Below are positions 9,639 through 18,243 of a stretch of 64,000 bases of DNA, piece after piece. Both the position numbers and the translations under genes were made by a program. The notes beneath the pieces are model-generated. The model was not told the origin of the DNA. It did not search any database and worked only from the letters and a program-made list of their open reading frames with translations. Position 1 is the first letter of the stretch. Each line of letters starts with the position of its first letter. Origin of the DNA: Carboxylicivirga sp. (GTDB lineage: Bacteria > Bacteroidota > Bacteroidia > Bacteroidales > Marinilabiliaceae); NCBI GenBank assembly GCA_025210475.1, contig JAOARW010000094.1:62001-126000 (forward strand), written 5' to 3'.

Positions 9639-10823
9639 ATGAAAGAAATCTATATCATAGACGCTGCCCGAACAGCAATCGGTAATTTCGGTGGAACTTT
9701 ATCAACTGTTTCTCCGGCTCAAATGGGTTCAACCATAGTTAAAGCCCTACTGGAAAGAAATAACTTAAACGGAAGTGAAGTAGACGAAGTACTGATGGGT
9801 AGTGTTCTGCAGGCTGGTCATGGTCAAAATGTGGCGCGCCAGATTGCCATGCAGGCCGGTATTCCCAAGGAAAAAACGGCCATGACCATCAACATGGTGT
9901 GTGGCTCGGGATTACGTACCGTTGCCATGGCGGCACAAACCATTAAGGCTGGCGATGCCGATTTAATTATTGCCGGTGGTGCCGAAAACATGTCGCAAGC
10001 ACCTTATATTTTACCAAAGGCTCGTACCGGTTACCGCATGGGCGATGGTCAGCTGGTGGATACCATGGTGGCCGATGGCTTAACCGATGTGTTTAACAAC
10101 TACCACATGGGTATTACGGCCGAGAATCTGGCCAACAAATACAACTTAACTCGCGAAGAACAGGATGCTTTTGCGGCCGACTCACAAAACAAAGCCGAGA
10201 AAGCCATTAACAATGGTCGGTTCGAAGAGGAGATTGTGCCTGTTGAGATTCCACAACGCCGAAAAGATCCCATCATTTTTAAGCAGGATGAATTTGTACG
10301 CTTTGGTGTAACGGCCGACTCATTGGCGAAATTACGCCCGGCCTTTACCAAGGAAGGTACCGTAACAGCTGCCAATGCATCGGGCATTAACGACGGGGCA
10401 GCCGCCATTATTGTGGCCAGCAAAGAAGCCGTTGAGAAATATAATCTGAAACCAATCGCCAAAATCGTTTCTTATGCCTGGCATGGTACCGAGCCATCAA
10501 TTATGGGCATTGGTCCGGTGGAAGCAATACGCAAAGCACTGGATAAGGCACAATGGCAGAAAGATGAATTGGAACTGATTGAAGCCAACGAAGCCTTTGC
10601 AGCCCAATCGCTATCGGTAATGATGGAGCTTGGCTTGAATCCTGATATCACCAATGTAAACGGTGGTGCCATCGCCTTGGGACATCCCATTGGCGCCAGC
10701 GGCACCCGCATCCTTACCACACTCGTGCACGAAATGAAAAAGCGCGAAGTTAACAAAGGATTAGCGACACTTTGTATTGGTGGTGGCATGGGTATTGCCA
10801 TGTGTATTGAACGAATGAAGTAA
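9639..10823 (+). CDS. atoB: Acetyl-CoA C-acetyltransferase (thiolase)
   Basis: The 394-residue thiolase has all three catalytic markers: the acyl-accepting Cys88 in NMVCGSGLR, His349 in GHPIGASG and Cys379 in LCIGGGMG. It would split acetoacetyl-CoA into two acetyl-CoA, closing the lysine route and returning the acetyl-CoA used by Kce; it could also run in the direction of butyrate synthesis. It is on the same strand as the kam genes but separated by a 400-base repetitive gap, so it may have its own promoter. A terminator follows about 60 bases after the stop. Confidence 0.95.
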   Translation: MKEIYIIDAARTAIGNFGGTLSTVSPAQMGSTIVKALLERNNLNGSEVDEVLMGSVLQAGHGQNVARQIAMQAGIPKEKTAMTINMVCGSGLRTVAMAAQTIKAGDADLIIAGGAENMSQAPYILPKARTGYRMGDGQLVDTMVADGLTDVFNNYHMGITAENLANKYNLTREEQDAFAADSQNKAEKAINNGRFEEEIVPVEIPQRRKDPIIFKQDEFVRFGVTADSLAKLRPAFTKEGTVTAANASGINDGAAAIIVASKEAVEKYNLKPIAKIVSYAWHGTEPSIMGIGPVEAIRKALDKAQWQKDELELIEANEAFAAQSLSVMMELGLNPDITNVNGGAIALGHPIGASGTRILTTLVHEMKKREVNKGLATLCIGGGMGIAMCIERMK

Positions 10824-10881
10824 AATTTCAATTTAGAAGTTTATTGTCCTATTATAAACTTGAACCTTTAGTCTATTGGAA

Positions 10882-10911
10882 GGGCTCGCTATTCTGGCGG
10901 GCTCTTTTTTT
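10882..10911 (+). terminator. Rho-independent terminator after atoB
   Basis: GGGCTCGC (10882-10889) pairs with GCGGGCTC with two G-U pairs, and is followed by a run of seven T. It ends the lysine locus. Confidence 0.8.
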
Positions 10912-11012
10912 AATGCCTCCAACCGCTCCACAAAAATACCTCAAAGAAACCTCCAGCCACTTATTAACTGATCGTCTCGTTTGTTGAAATCCCGCTCGAT
11001 AAACATTCTTCC

Positions 11013-11052
11013 CGCGCTAGCGCAGGTTTGCAATCTGCGCCTCGATTAAAAG
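11013..11052. repeat. Half copy of REP-like hairpin element
   Basis: GCTAGCGCAGGTTTGCAATC followed by TGCGCC and a TCGATTAAAA stretch matches the left half of the elements at 14212 and 15262. The surrounding gap 10912-11700 has no recognisable gene; it also holds the repeat at 11103 and the tandem array at 11277. Confidence 0.55.
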
Positions 11053-11102
11053 ATTTCTTCGCAGGAAAGAGAACTCACCCCATCTCTTTTTTCTTAGAGT
11101 AG

Positions 11103-11125
11103 TTCCCTGAGCGTAGTCGAAGGGA
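11103..11125. repeat. Dispersed hairpin repeat (GAGCGTAGTCGAA type)
   Basis: A short palindromic unit TCCCTGAGCGTAGTCGAAGG, related to CATCTCGGCTCCGCTCGATG at 9321 and 9506 and to the unit at 17688. Such units are common between genes in Bacteroidota. Confidence 0.6.
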
Positions 11126-11276
11126 CATCCAATCAACAACTAGGAATACCAAACGAATTTCCCAAAAACTCCAAGCCTTATTATGAAGGGTCTCGTTTCT
11201 TGAATTTTATCACACTCCATACCTACTTCATTTGGTGGTGGGTAAGCTCTTTCAAAACCCAATCTTCTATCAGCAG

Positions 11277-11507
11277 GTGAATAAATATTCATATAAACCT
11301 TCCTTTCCTCTCAGGGAAGCAATGTACAAATGTACAAACGCTCTTTTCTTCTCAGGGAACGCATAAATATTCATACAAACGCTCCCTGCTTATCAGGCAG
11401 TGCATAAACAAATGTACAAAGGCCGTTTTTCTTTCAGGGAGCTTATGTACAAACGTACAAAGCCTCCCCGCTTCTCAGCGAAGGAATGTACAGATGTATA
11501 AAGGGTC
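11277..11507. repeat. Degenerate 41-bp tandem array, about 5.5 units
   Basis: Five full units begin near 11303, 11344, 11385, 11426 and 11468, with a partial one before them. Each has a pyrimidine-rich start, a TCTCAGGGAA-like core that forms a small hairpin with TCAG in the loop, and an end such as ATGTACAAATGTACAAA. In several units the arms of the hairpin differ while still pairing (CTTCC/GGGAAG, CTGC/GCAG, CTTC/GAAG). No spacers separate the units. It lies 190 bases upstream of the DUF6119 gene. Confidence 0.8.
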
Positions 11508-11700
11508 ATTCCAGGCTATTTTATAAAATATTTTTAACAACATAATATTGTGTTATTGAAAATAAATAATAAATTGCATGCACTTAAGCGGAATTGACTT
11601 TTAGAGAGATTATAAATATTGATATATGACGGGTTTAAACACTTTGTTTATATCGCATAGTTAGCGATAATTACCTAGCAGCTTCACAAAAGTTAGAAAT

Positions 11701-13473
11701 ATGAACCAAACCCTTAAAATATACAGAATCAATAGACACCATAGACTATTGATAAATAAAGGTAATTCAGAATCTATTATTAAAATAATACTTGAAGCTT
11801 CATATAAAAAATATCAACAGCAAAAGACATTTCAGAAAGATAACCTTAGAACATTCTCCATTGATAATATAGTATACTATTTACATGTATTTACCTCTAA
11901 AGAAACTGTCTCTGATTGGGAAGAATTCTTACCTGATGACCTTACAAGGAATGAGGATTTTACCCAACAAAAGTTATCTCTTTTATTATTTATAGAAACT
12001 TTTACTGATCTTTACTGTGTAATTGGAGGAAATGCTTACCAAATAATATTACCATTCATAGATCATTCCTTTGGACTTAATACATATGCTAGAATAATGA
12101 ATCCAGCAACTGATGAACTAGCATCAATTAAATCAAGGGGTATTACAGGTGCAAGAGCTGGAATTAATGAACAATTTCGAGACAATTACAAAATAATAGA
12201 CTTTATTAAATTTGGAAAAATCCCACAAGAAATACACTTAAAACTTAGTGAGGAAACCTCAAACCTTCATTTTGACTTTCTCCAGAATAAGGTAAATGAA
12301 CGGATTCAAATATTTGTGAGCAAGGCCTTCAAAATTAAGAAAGGTATTGACTTTAGAATTCTTCACAGAATAATTGAAGAATTGACAATAATAGAAGAAC
12401 TAGTGCCTTCTGATTATCTTAGTTCATACAAAGAAATTACAGATGCTGACTTTATTAAAGATGTTTTAAGTGACTCTTTAATAACTAAAATATTTAATGA
12501 TACTATAAACATTGAAAGAAACATTTCAGATCCAGAAAAGGTATTTGAACATGATTTTTGTAATCCTAATAGTATTGAGCAATTCTATGAAGCAGATGAG
12601 TATAAACTAAAGGAACGTACGGAGAAAAAAGGGTACCGAACTTTCAAAACAGTTAACGATAGAAAAGAAATCTATAGAAGTGTTTTGTTGAGAGCAATGG
12701 AATTACATGGAGTAAATGACAAATTTAACTTTATGGTTTACCTTCAGGGAGTCAGGGTTGTTTGTTACCAAAGTAATAAACAAACAGTTGGTTCAAGTTT
12801 CTTGTTTCATATTACAACAGAATTATCTATAAAGGGTAAACCTTATTTTTTGATCGATACGAAATGGTATAGCTTAAGAGATTCTTTCGTAGAAGACCTA
12901 AAAGCTAATACATTGCATGTGCTAAAAACATACCAAGCTCCTGGAAATATATTGTTTCACAAATGGGACAAATCAAATATTAAAACAGAAAAAGAATATA
13001 ACGAATCCTATAATGACATACCTAATTACATTGTTATTGATACTATAATAATTGATGGTATTGAATTATGTGATTTACTATATTTTGATGACTCTAATCT
13101 ATATTTGATTCATGTTAAGTTTGGTTTTAGCTCAAAAGTTAGAGAATTAACCAATCAAATAACGATATCGGCAAGAAGACTAAGGGAAGTTCTTGCATCA
13201 CAAGATTCTGATTTTATGGAGAAGTTATTTAATAAGATTAGGTCTAAAAAACGAACTACTAGCAACTTGAATCTCGATGAATTTAAGAAGCTATTTGAAA
13301 AAAAGATATCATACATATTTGCATATACATCTCATTTAGGTGAAGACCTAATTATCCAAGATAATATAGAAAAGTTTGATTCTAATATCGCTAGATTTTC
13401 TCTTGTACAATGTTCTAGTGAAATGCGGGCAAACTACTACGATATGCTTAACTTTCAAATAATGAGAATTTAA
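11701..13473 (+). CDS. DUF6119 / TIGR04141-like putative defence nuclease
   Basis: The 590-residue protein fits the family of sporadically distributed DUF6119 (TIGR04141) proteins often found near phage defence genes (family recalled, not searched). Two regions support this: the GGNAYQIILPFIDHSFGLN segment near residue 120, and a C-terminal segment with E455, D458 and HVK at 471-473 followed by a QxxxSxRxL helix, which resembles a PD-(D/E)xK nuclease core with HVK as the final lysine motif. No signal peptide or membrane segment is seen. The gene is much more AT-rich than its surroundings and stands alone, flanked by a tandem array and REP-like elements, which suggests horizontal gain. The activity and target are not known. 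Confidence 0.7.
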   Translation: MNQTLKIYRINRHHRLLINKGNSESIIKIILEASYKKYQQQKTFQKDNLRTFSIDNIVYYLHVFTSKETVSDWEEFLPDDLTRNEDFTQQKLSLLLFIETFTDLYCVIGGNAYQIILPFIDHSFGLNTYARIMNPATDELASIKSRGITGARAGINEQFRDNYKIIDFIKFGKIPQEIHLKLSEETSNLHFDFLQNKVNERIQIFVSKAFKIKKGIDFRILHRIIEELTIIEELVPSDYLSSYKEITDADFIKDVLSDSLITKIFNDTINIERNISDPEKVFEHDFCNPNSIEQFYEADEYKLKERTEKKGYRTFKTVNDRKEIYRSVLLRAMELHGVNDKFNFMVYLQGVRVVCYQSNKQTVGSSFLFHITTELSIKGKPYFLIDTKWYSLRDSFVEDLKANTLHVLKTYQAPGNILFHKWDKSNIKTEKEYNESYNDIPNYIVIDTIIIDGIELCDLLYFDDSNLYLIHVKFGFSSKVRELTNQITISARRLREVLASQDSDFMEKLFNKIRSKKRTTSNLNLDEFKKLFEKKISYIFAYTSHLGEDLIIQDNIEKFDSNIARFSLVQCSSEMRANYYDMLNFQIMRI

Positions 13474-13481
13474 CTACCCAT

Positions 13482-13556
13482 CCGCTATCACAGATTTATT
13501 GCCGGTGCTATGATTAAGCTAACAGGGTACGGCTAACAAATCCGCGCCTGCGTAGG
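13482..13556. repeat. REP-like double hairpin, degenerate copy
   Basis: Starts 9 bases after the DUF6119 stop. Matches the order of the better copies: a CAGATTTAT.. hairpin half, GTGCTATGATTAA, then CGGCTAACAAATCCGCGCC. Decay is visible in both palindromes. Confidence 0.6.
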
Positions 13557-13625
13557 CCATTCAGCCAAACCTTTGGCAACAAGTCAAAAAACAACCGCCA
13601 GAAATAATCTTAACTTAAATAAAAC

Positions 13626-14156
13626 ATGAAGAAAAAATCAGGTTTAAACTTAGCTGCATTTTTAACAGTTATCATTTTAACTCAAAACGTATTCGGACAA
13701 AACAATCAGAACAGTGAAAATAGCGTATTCAACCCTAAAGGAATGGATAAAGAATTTTTCATATCAACTAATTCAGGAATCCTTAAAACTCCTTATGGAA
13801 TTAAAATTGGCTATATCTGTAATCCTGGAATTTATTTGGGATTTCGATACGGAACAGGTGAAGAATGGGAATATGACGAAGAAACAAAATCGACTAATTT
13901 ATACTCAATTGTTGCAGGACTCACAAAACCATTAATCATTAAGAATGACTTTTCGCTCGTTGCTCAATTAGGACTCGGGTATGGCCAATGGTGGGATTCT
14001 CGTCGAGTTAGCTGGACCAAGTCAGGAATTGAACTTGAAGGAGGACTGATGATGAAAAAGAAGCATTTCCTAGCGAATTTAACTGGTAATTGGTTAAACG
14101 GAAGTAAAACATATTCCACAGGCGATTTATGTTTAGGAGTAGGATATGTTTTCTAA
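13626..14156 (+). CDS. Small outer-membrane beta-barrel-like protein
   Basis: The 176-residue product begins with a signal peptide (a lysine-rich start, hydrophobic core to residue 24, cleavage near VFGQ). The rest alternates polar and hydrophobic residues with many Gly and aromatic residues and ends in GVGYVF, the terminal aromatic typical of outer-membrane barrels. No named family is recognised. It lies in the AT-rich accessory stretch between two REP-like elements and has no close operon partner. A porin or immunity-type role cannot be separated from a generic barrel on this evidence. Confidence 0.65.
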   Translation: MKKKSGLNLAAFLTVIILTQNVFGQNNQNSENSVFNPKGMDKEFFISTNSGILKTPYGIKIGYICNPGIYLGFRYGTGEEWEYDEETKSTNLYSIVAGLTKPLIIKNDFSLVAQLGLGYGQWWDSRRVSWTKSGIELEGGLMMKKKHFLANLTGNWLNGSKTYSTGDLCLGVGYVF

Positions 14157-14211
14157 ATAAAGCCCGGTTATCGAACTTTGTGCTTTACTAACAAAATCTC
14201 TAAAAAGACCA

Positions 14212-14284
14212 AGGCTAGCGTAAATTTGTAATCTGTGCTATGATTAAAACAAGAGGACACGGATTATAAATCCGCGCCAGCGGA
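14212..14284. repeat. REP-like double hairpin element
   Basis: Two palindromes, the second being CGGATTATAAATCCGCG, are joined by GCTATGATTAAAACAAGAGG. It is nearly identical to the copy at 15262. Confidence 0.8.
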
Positions 14285-14368
14285 TGTCATAGTTGGGGCG
14301 GTTAATCCCTAATCCGTTACTATCCTGAAATAAACGAATTATCATATTTAAAATCTAATTATAATACT

Positions 14369-15136
14369 ATGAAACATGTAATCACTGCATTTTTGATGTT
14401 ATTTATTAAGCTATCTGTGTTTGCTCAAATAACCCTAGAAAAGGAATATATTAATGGCGGTATGCAAGGTATCCCAAGTGCTTTTATTGCAAATGATAAA
14501 CTTTACTACTTTGAAATTGACAATAATTATAATACAAACTCCTGCTCATTTTTATTGTATGATGAAAACCATCAGTTAATTAAATCATCACTAATTCAAA
14601 TCTCAGGCATTGAGAGTATTGCCGAAGTTTATTTACCTAGTGACAATCTTTTTAATAAAGACGGACTTATTGAATTTATTGCATGTTATCAAAGTACATC
14701 ATCTGGCGACGGTACTTTAATGGCAATTATAAATGAAGATGGACAGAAGATTTATGATTTAGGACACTACAATAAAGCAACATATATCAAGACTCCAAAT
14801 AATAAATTTAAACTTTTAGTTCATTATCAATCCGATGCTAAGGGAATGAAAGTATATAACCTCCCAGGAATATTGACTTCTATTCAGGAAGAATCTTTAA
14901 AGAACATTTCAAGTATTGCATTTCCAAATCCGGCAAGTGATTTTATTAACATTACTCTAAACGGAAAGACAATAAATTCAAAAAAGATTGAAGTTTTTAA
15001 TGGTAAAGGACATTTCATAGACTCTAAACCAATTGACGTTGGCGCTAATTCTATAACATTGAACACGTCTGCATATGCAAAGGGTTTGTATATTTATAAA
15101 ATTGGTAACCAGCAAGGTAAATTTGTAATTAAATAA
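14369..15136 (+). CDS. Secreted protein with type IX sorting domain
   Basis: The 255-residue protein has an N-terminal signal peptide ending near FAQ and a C-terminal domain of about 75 residues with the marks of type IX secretion signals: FPNPASDFINI, an EVFNGKGHFID strand and a final GLYIYKIG...GKFVIK. The middle part (residues 20-170) is beta-rich and not recognised. The sorting domain implies export across the outer membrane and surface attachment or release, and shows that the host has a type IX system. It is flanked by REP-like elements on both sides and is AT-rich like the neighbouring accessory genes. Confidence 0.85.
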   Translation: MKHVITAFLMLFIKLSVFAQITLEKEYINGGMQGIPSAFIANDKLYYFEIDNNYNTNSCSFLLYDENHQLIKSSLIQISGIESIAEVYLPSDNLFNKDGLIEFIACYQSTSSGDGTLMAIINEDGQKIYDLGHYNKATYIKTPNNKFKLLVHYQSDAKGMKVYNLPGILTSIQEESLKNISSIAFPNPASDFINITLNGKTINSKKIEVFNGKGHFIDSKPIDVGANSITLNTSAYAKGLYIYKIGNQQGKFVIK

Positions 15137-15261
15137 AAACTAATGAAATACTAAAATACCATCTAAAGTAGCTTTAACTTATAAAAGACTATTCTATTAA
15201 GTTCATTATTAATGAAAGAAACAGTTAAGGCTACTAAAATGCTAAACAACTGGACTCACTA

Positions 15262-15335
15262 TCGCTAGCGCAGATTTATAATCTGTGCTATGATTAAAAC
15301 AAGAGGACACGGATTACAAATCCGCGCCAGCGGAG
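15262..15335. repeat. REP-like double hairpin, best copy
   Basis: GCAGATTTATAATCTGTGC is a perfect-core palindrome, followed by TATGATTAAAACAAGAGG and CGGATTACAAATCCGCG, with flanking CGCTAGCG and GCCAGCGG. The order and spacing are the same as at 14212 and 13482. Confidence 0.85.
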
Positions 15336-15372
15336 GGAATTCCACCTGACAAATGAAAGCAAATTTAAACAG

Positions 15373-16176
15373 ATGAAAAACAGCCTGATTCTTTTAATTA
15401 TTATTATTCTAAGCGCCTGCAATTCAGAAAAAACTGACCGGTCGGCGCAGAACGACCTTAAAAAGGAATTGCACGACCTTGAGCAGCTCGTAAACAATGG
15501 CAGTATAAGCCATAAGCTGGGAGAAAAATTAAAGGCCTATCTGTCTCAGGGTGGCCAGCTCGATTCCTCTGACTGGCTTTACTTCATTATGTCGGACTCT
15601 ATCCGATTTGAGAATCAAAGCATCGCCGATATAGTGCATATAAGAAATGAACAGCTGGTGGTAAAAACCTCCGAAATATATGCTACTCTGAAAAGAGCCG
15701 GTTTTTTTAAGGCCATTAAACCCAAACTAAGCGAACAAAGAACAATTCAACAAAAAGAATTCGTTGAGCTAACGGTTGATTACGCCCTTCAGGATTATAG
15801 CAAAATATTCTTAAAAGATCTGGAAGCCGATGTAGGTCAGGGCAATGATGCCTATATTGAATTTTTAGTACAATTGGCAAAGATATCAGACGGCAATTTC
15901 AATCCTGAAAAAATCACTGAAAAATGGGAATCAGAAGAGGGACCGGTACATTTTTCTTATACACATAAAGGCAAGGTTTATACGTCGACCGAAAAGTACA
16001 TGAACGATTGGATTGATGGAACATTCCTGCATTCGCTCAACCAGGCCCTCGATCATCCACACGCCGCTTTTTATACGTTTAGGGCTGATATATTGGATTA
16101 TGGCATTGTATTCCTTTACGATGATGAAGCAACTATTCTTAAAAATGAGTTAAATTGGCAATTGGAAAAAATTTAA
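15373..16176 (+). CDS. Lipoprotein of unknown function
   Basis: The 267-residue product starts with a hydrophobic signal ending in LSAC, a lipobox, so it is expected to be lipid-anchored at residue 16. The following 30 residues are charged and helical, and the remainder is a mixed alpha/beta region without a family I recognise. It begins 38 bases after a REP-like element and is followed after 18 bases by a small membrane protein, so the two may be co-transcribed. Base composition here returns towards that of the core genome, which places the edge of the accessory stretch near this gene. Confidence 0.7.
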   Translation: MKNSLILLIIIILSACNSEKTDRSAQNDLKKELHDLEQLVNNGSISHKLGEKLKAYLSQGGQLDSSDWLYFIMSDSIRFENQSIADIVHIRNEQLVVKTSEIYATLKRAGFFKAIKPKLSEQRTIQQKEFVELTVDYALQDYSKIFLKDLEADVGQGNDAYIEFLVQLAKISDGNFNPEKITEKWESEEGPVHFSYTHKGKVYTSTEKYMNDWIDGTFLHSLNQALDHPHAAFYTFRADILDYGIVFLYDDEATILKNELNWQLEKI

Positions 16177-16194
16177 ACCCAAATCCATACTCAA

Positions 16195-16617
16195 ATGACA
16201 CTAGAATACTGGAATAGCCTCGCCAATCAATTGATACTGATCAGTGCCCTGCTTAGCGGTTTTTCGATCGCCGTAATGGCCAACCTCATTGTTTCTGATC
16301 GCAACGATACCCTCAGTCGTCGCCTGTTAAAAATCTCCACCACATCGGCGGGCTGCTTTCTTGTGGCTGATTTTGCCATGACCAAGATCTCGATGATGAC
16401 CACCCCCGGTGGTTTACTGAAGAATGTGCTTGAGAGTGATTTTCTTTTGCCTCGTATCATTGGCCTATCTGCTTTTATGGTGGGACTAGTCGCCCTGGCC
16501 ATTCTAATTTCACTTTCGGGCTGGACAAAATCAAGAAAGGCAGGTGTTTTTTCAACCGTTGTGGGTATCGTTACACTTCTGCTGATTTTAATAACTATGA
16601 CGGACATTACCTTGTAG
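16195..16617 (+). CDS. Small membrane protein, four helices
   Basis: The 140-residue protein has four predicted membrane helices, roughly residues 7-28, 46-60, 82-105 and 114-136, with short charged loops between them. No motif for a known transporter or enzyme is seen. It follows the lipoprotein gene by 18 bases on the same strand, so the pair is likely co-transcribed. A membrane anchor or regulator for the lipoprotein is possible but purely speculative. Confidence 0.6.
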   Translation: MTLEYWNSLANQLILISALLSGFSIAVMANLIVSDRNDTLSRRLLKISTTSAGCFLVADFAMTKISMMTTPGGLLKNVLESDFLLPRIIGLSAFMVGLVALAILISLSGWTKSRKAGVFSTVVGIVTLLLILITMTDITL

Positions 16618-16725
16618 AGTGTTTAGTCCATCCTTCAAAATATGATCACTAATTTTAAGTACGTTCCCTAAAATAATTATGCCAATAAGGCGTTATTAAT
16701 CATGATGTAATCCAAACCTATTATC

Positions 16726-17070
16726 ATGCAAAACTTAAAACGAATCAGTTTACTATTACCCGAGTATTTATTAATTGTAGCCGTGGTGTTTTATTGGTTA
16801 TCAGCCTCTGTTGTTCTCAACCCTGTTGCTATTGCATTAGGTATTATTTTAATCCTTCAAATCATATTTAAAAACCGCATTGTAGGTACCATCATTCCGG
16901 TTGTGCTCATTATGGCGTGTTTATATATGTTGCTGGCACTTGCGTCGGAAGTCAGCGAGTTTCCGAGTTTTAATTACGAAGCCGCCCGATTGTTATTTGT
17001 TGGTCTCGCCTTCTTTTTATCCACCATGCTGGTGTCGGGCATCATGCTTTATAAGTATAATCGTTCGTAG
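16726..17070 (+). CDS. Small membrane protein
   Basis: The 114-residue product is almost wholly hydrophobic, with about four helices separated by short loops (one loop contains KNR near residue 50, another ASEVSEFPSFNYE near 70-82). No family is recognised. It is on the same strand as its neighbours, with about 100 bases before it and 50 bases after it to the DUF2809 gene. Confidence 0.6.
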   Translation: MQNLKRISLLLPEYLLIVAVVFYWLSASVVLNPVAIALGIILILQIIFKNRIVGTIIPVVLIMACLYMLLALASEVSEFPSFNYEAARLLFVGLAFFLSTMLVSGIMLYKYNRS

Positions 17071-17081
17071 TAATTAATAAT

Positions 17082-17108
17082 GGCGCGGAGTCATTCATAA
17101 TTCGCGCC
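17082..17108. repeat. GC-rich hairpin
   Basis: GGCGCGGAGT pairs with AATTCGCGCC around a CATTCAT loop (one mismatch). There is no T-run. It resembles a decayed half of the REP-like elements and lies between two small membrane-protein genes. Confidence 0.5.
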
Positions 17109-17121
17109 TGTTCCATCTTAT

Positions 17122-17541
17122 ATGTCAAGAAACAGAATCCTCTACTTCCTCCTGGTGATTACGACCATAATTGTAGGATTAGCCAGCAGAAAATTTGCCT
17201 ACCTCCTGCCCGATTTCATTAACCTGGGGCTGGGCGATGCCTTGTGGGCCTTAATGATGTATGGGATCATTGGTTTTATAGTGCCCCGGCTTAGCATCCG
17301 AAACCTCGCAATAGCTACATTAGTCATCTGTTTTGTGGTGGAGTTGAGCCAGCTTTGGCAGGCCGACTGGCTCAATGCCATACGTAATAATCGTTTCGGC
17401 GCCCTGGTTTTGGGTCGCGGATTTTTGTGGAGCGATTTAATCGCCTATTCATTGGGTGTTGGCATGGGCGTGTTGTTGGAGTATTTCTGCCTGAAATCAC
17501 TCCTTCAAAATAAGAAGCACAAGGTGATTGAACCTGAATAG
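17122..17541 (+). CDS. DUF2809 family membrane protein
   Basis: The 139-residue protein matches the DUF2809 pattern: ASRKFAYLLPDFI near the first helix, LGDALWALMMYGIIGFI, an acidic helix with VVELSQLWQADWLNAIR, and LVLGRGFLWSDLIAYSLG. About four membrane helices are visible. Members are small integral membrane proteins of unknown function. The gene is complete and followed by a 340-base gap without genes. Confidence 0.8.
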   Translation: MSRNRILYFLLVITTIIVGLASRKFAYLLPDFINLGLGDALWALMMYGIIGFIVPRLSIRNLAIATLVICFVVELSQLWQADWLNAIRNNRFGALVLGRGFLWSDLIAYSLGVGMGVLLEYFCLKSLLQNKKHKVIEPE

Positions 17542-17881
17542 AGGTGTCCCAAAACTTCTATCTAACTAAAATCAATCCCTCTAATTATTAAACAGTTATT
17601 AAAACGTTCAAATTTTCCCCCTTCGCCAAGGGGGAAATCCATTAGTTTATTGAATATTGCGCTAAGGCGCATGGGGTACTAAGTTCACTCATCGAGCTTA
17701 GTCGAGATGAAAGTTGATCCGAGCTCATTTGTTTAACCCGGATTATTAAGCCTTCGTAATGAGGATTGAAAAAGCAAAAAAACAGGCGTTTATAGAGATG
17801 AATCATAGCACCGCCATTATACTATTACTCACAAATTATAGGTTATTAATCAACTCTTTTGTTCGATCTGAGTTCTAAAAT
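17542..17881. other. Gene-free gap with two hairpin repeats
   Basis: The gap lies between converging genes. It holds a perfect 10-bp hairpin TTTCCCCCTT/AAGGGGGAAA with a CGCC loop (17614-17637) and a dispersed palindrome around CATCGAGCTTAGTCGAGATG (17688-17710). No ORF or RNA gene is seen. Confidence 0.6.
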
Positions 17882-18229
17882 TTAAATCCCACTCAGGTTA
17901 TTACTATCCCCAGGTGCTTCTTTGCGATCTGTCATCGTATAATCCCGCATCACCTCCGCCACACGTATACGGTAATCCGAAAAAATATGGTCGATGCCAT
18001 TGGCTTGTGCCTTGCGATGCAATGTGTGGTTACGCCACTTCGCCAGTGCCGCTTCATTTTCCCAAAACGATAACGACAAAAATTTGCCCTGAGTTTGCAG
18101 GCTTTCAAAACGTTCGATCGATAAAATTCCTTGGGCGTCGGCCAGCAATGGTTTCAACTGGGCGGCGATGTCTAAATACTCCTGCTTGTTTTCCTCTTTC
18201 GGAAATACTTCAAATATTACTACTATCAT
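17882..18229 (-). CDS. Antibiotic biosynthesis monooxygenase-like (ABM) protein
   Basis: The 115-residue protein has the ferredoxin-like ABM fold pattern: an initial strand MIVVIFEVFPKEE, a helix with AAQLKPLLADAQG, ILSIERFESL, FLSLSFWENEAALAKWRNH and RIRVAEVMRDY. Such proteins are small dimeric oxygenases or quinone/haem-degrading enzymes; many have no known substrate. It is 14 bases downstream of the ada gene on the same strand and probably shares its transcript. The last 12 residues after the domain are polar and not conserved in pattern. Confidence 0.82.
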   Translation of the reverse strand: MIVVIFEVFPKEENKQEYLDIAAQLKPLLADAQGILSIERFESLQTQGKFLSLSFWENEAALAKWRNHTLHRKAQANGIDHIFSDYRIRVAEVMRDYTMTDRKEAPGDSNNLSGI

Positions 18230-18243
18230 TTCAATTAATTATA

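Noticed and set aside
11277-11507. CRISPR array
   Set aside because: Units are directly adjacent, degenerate over their full length and have no unique spacers; no cas genes are near.
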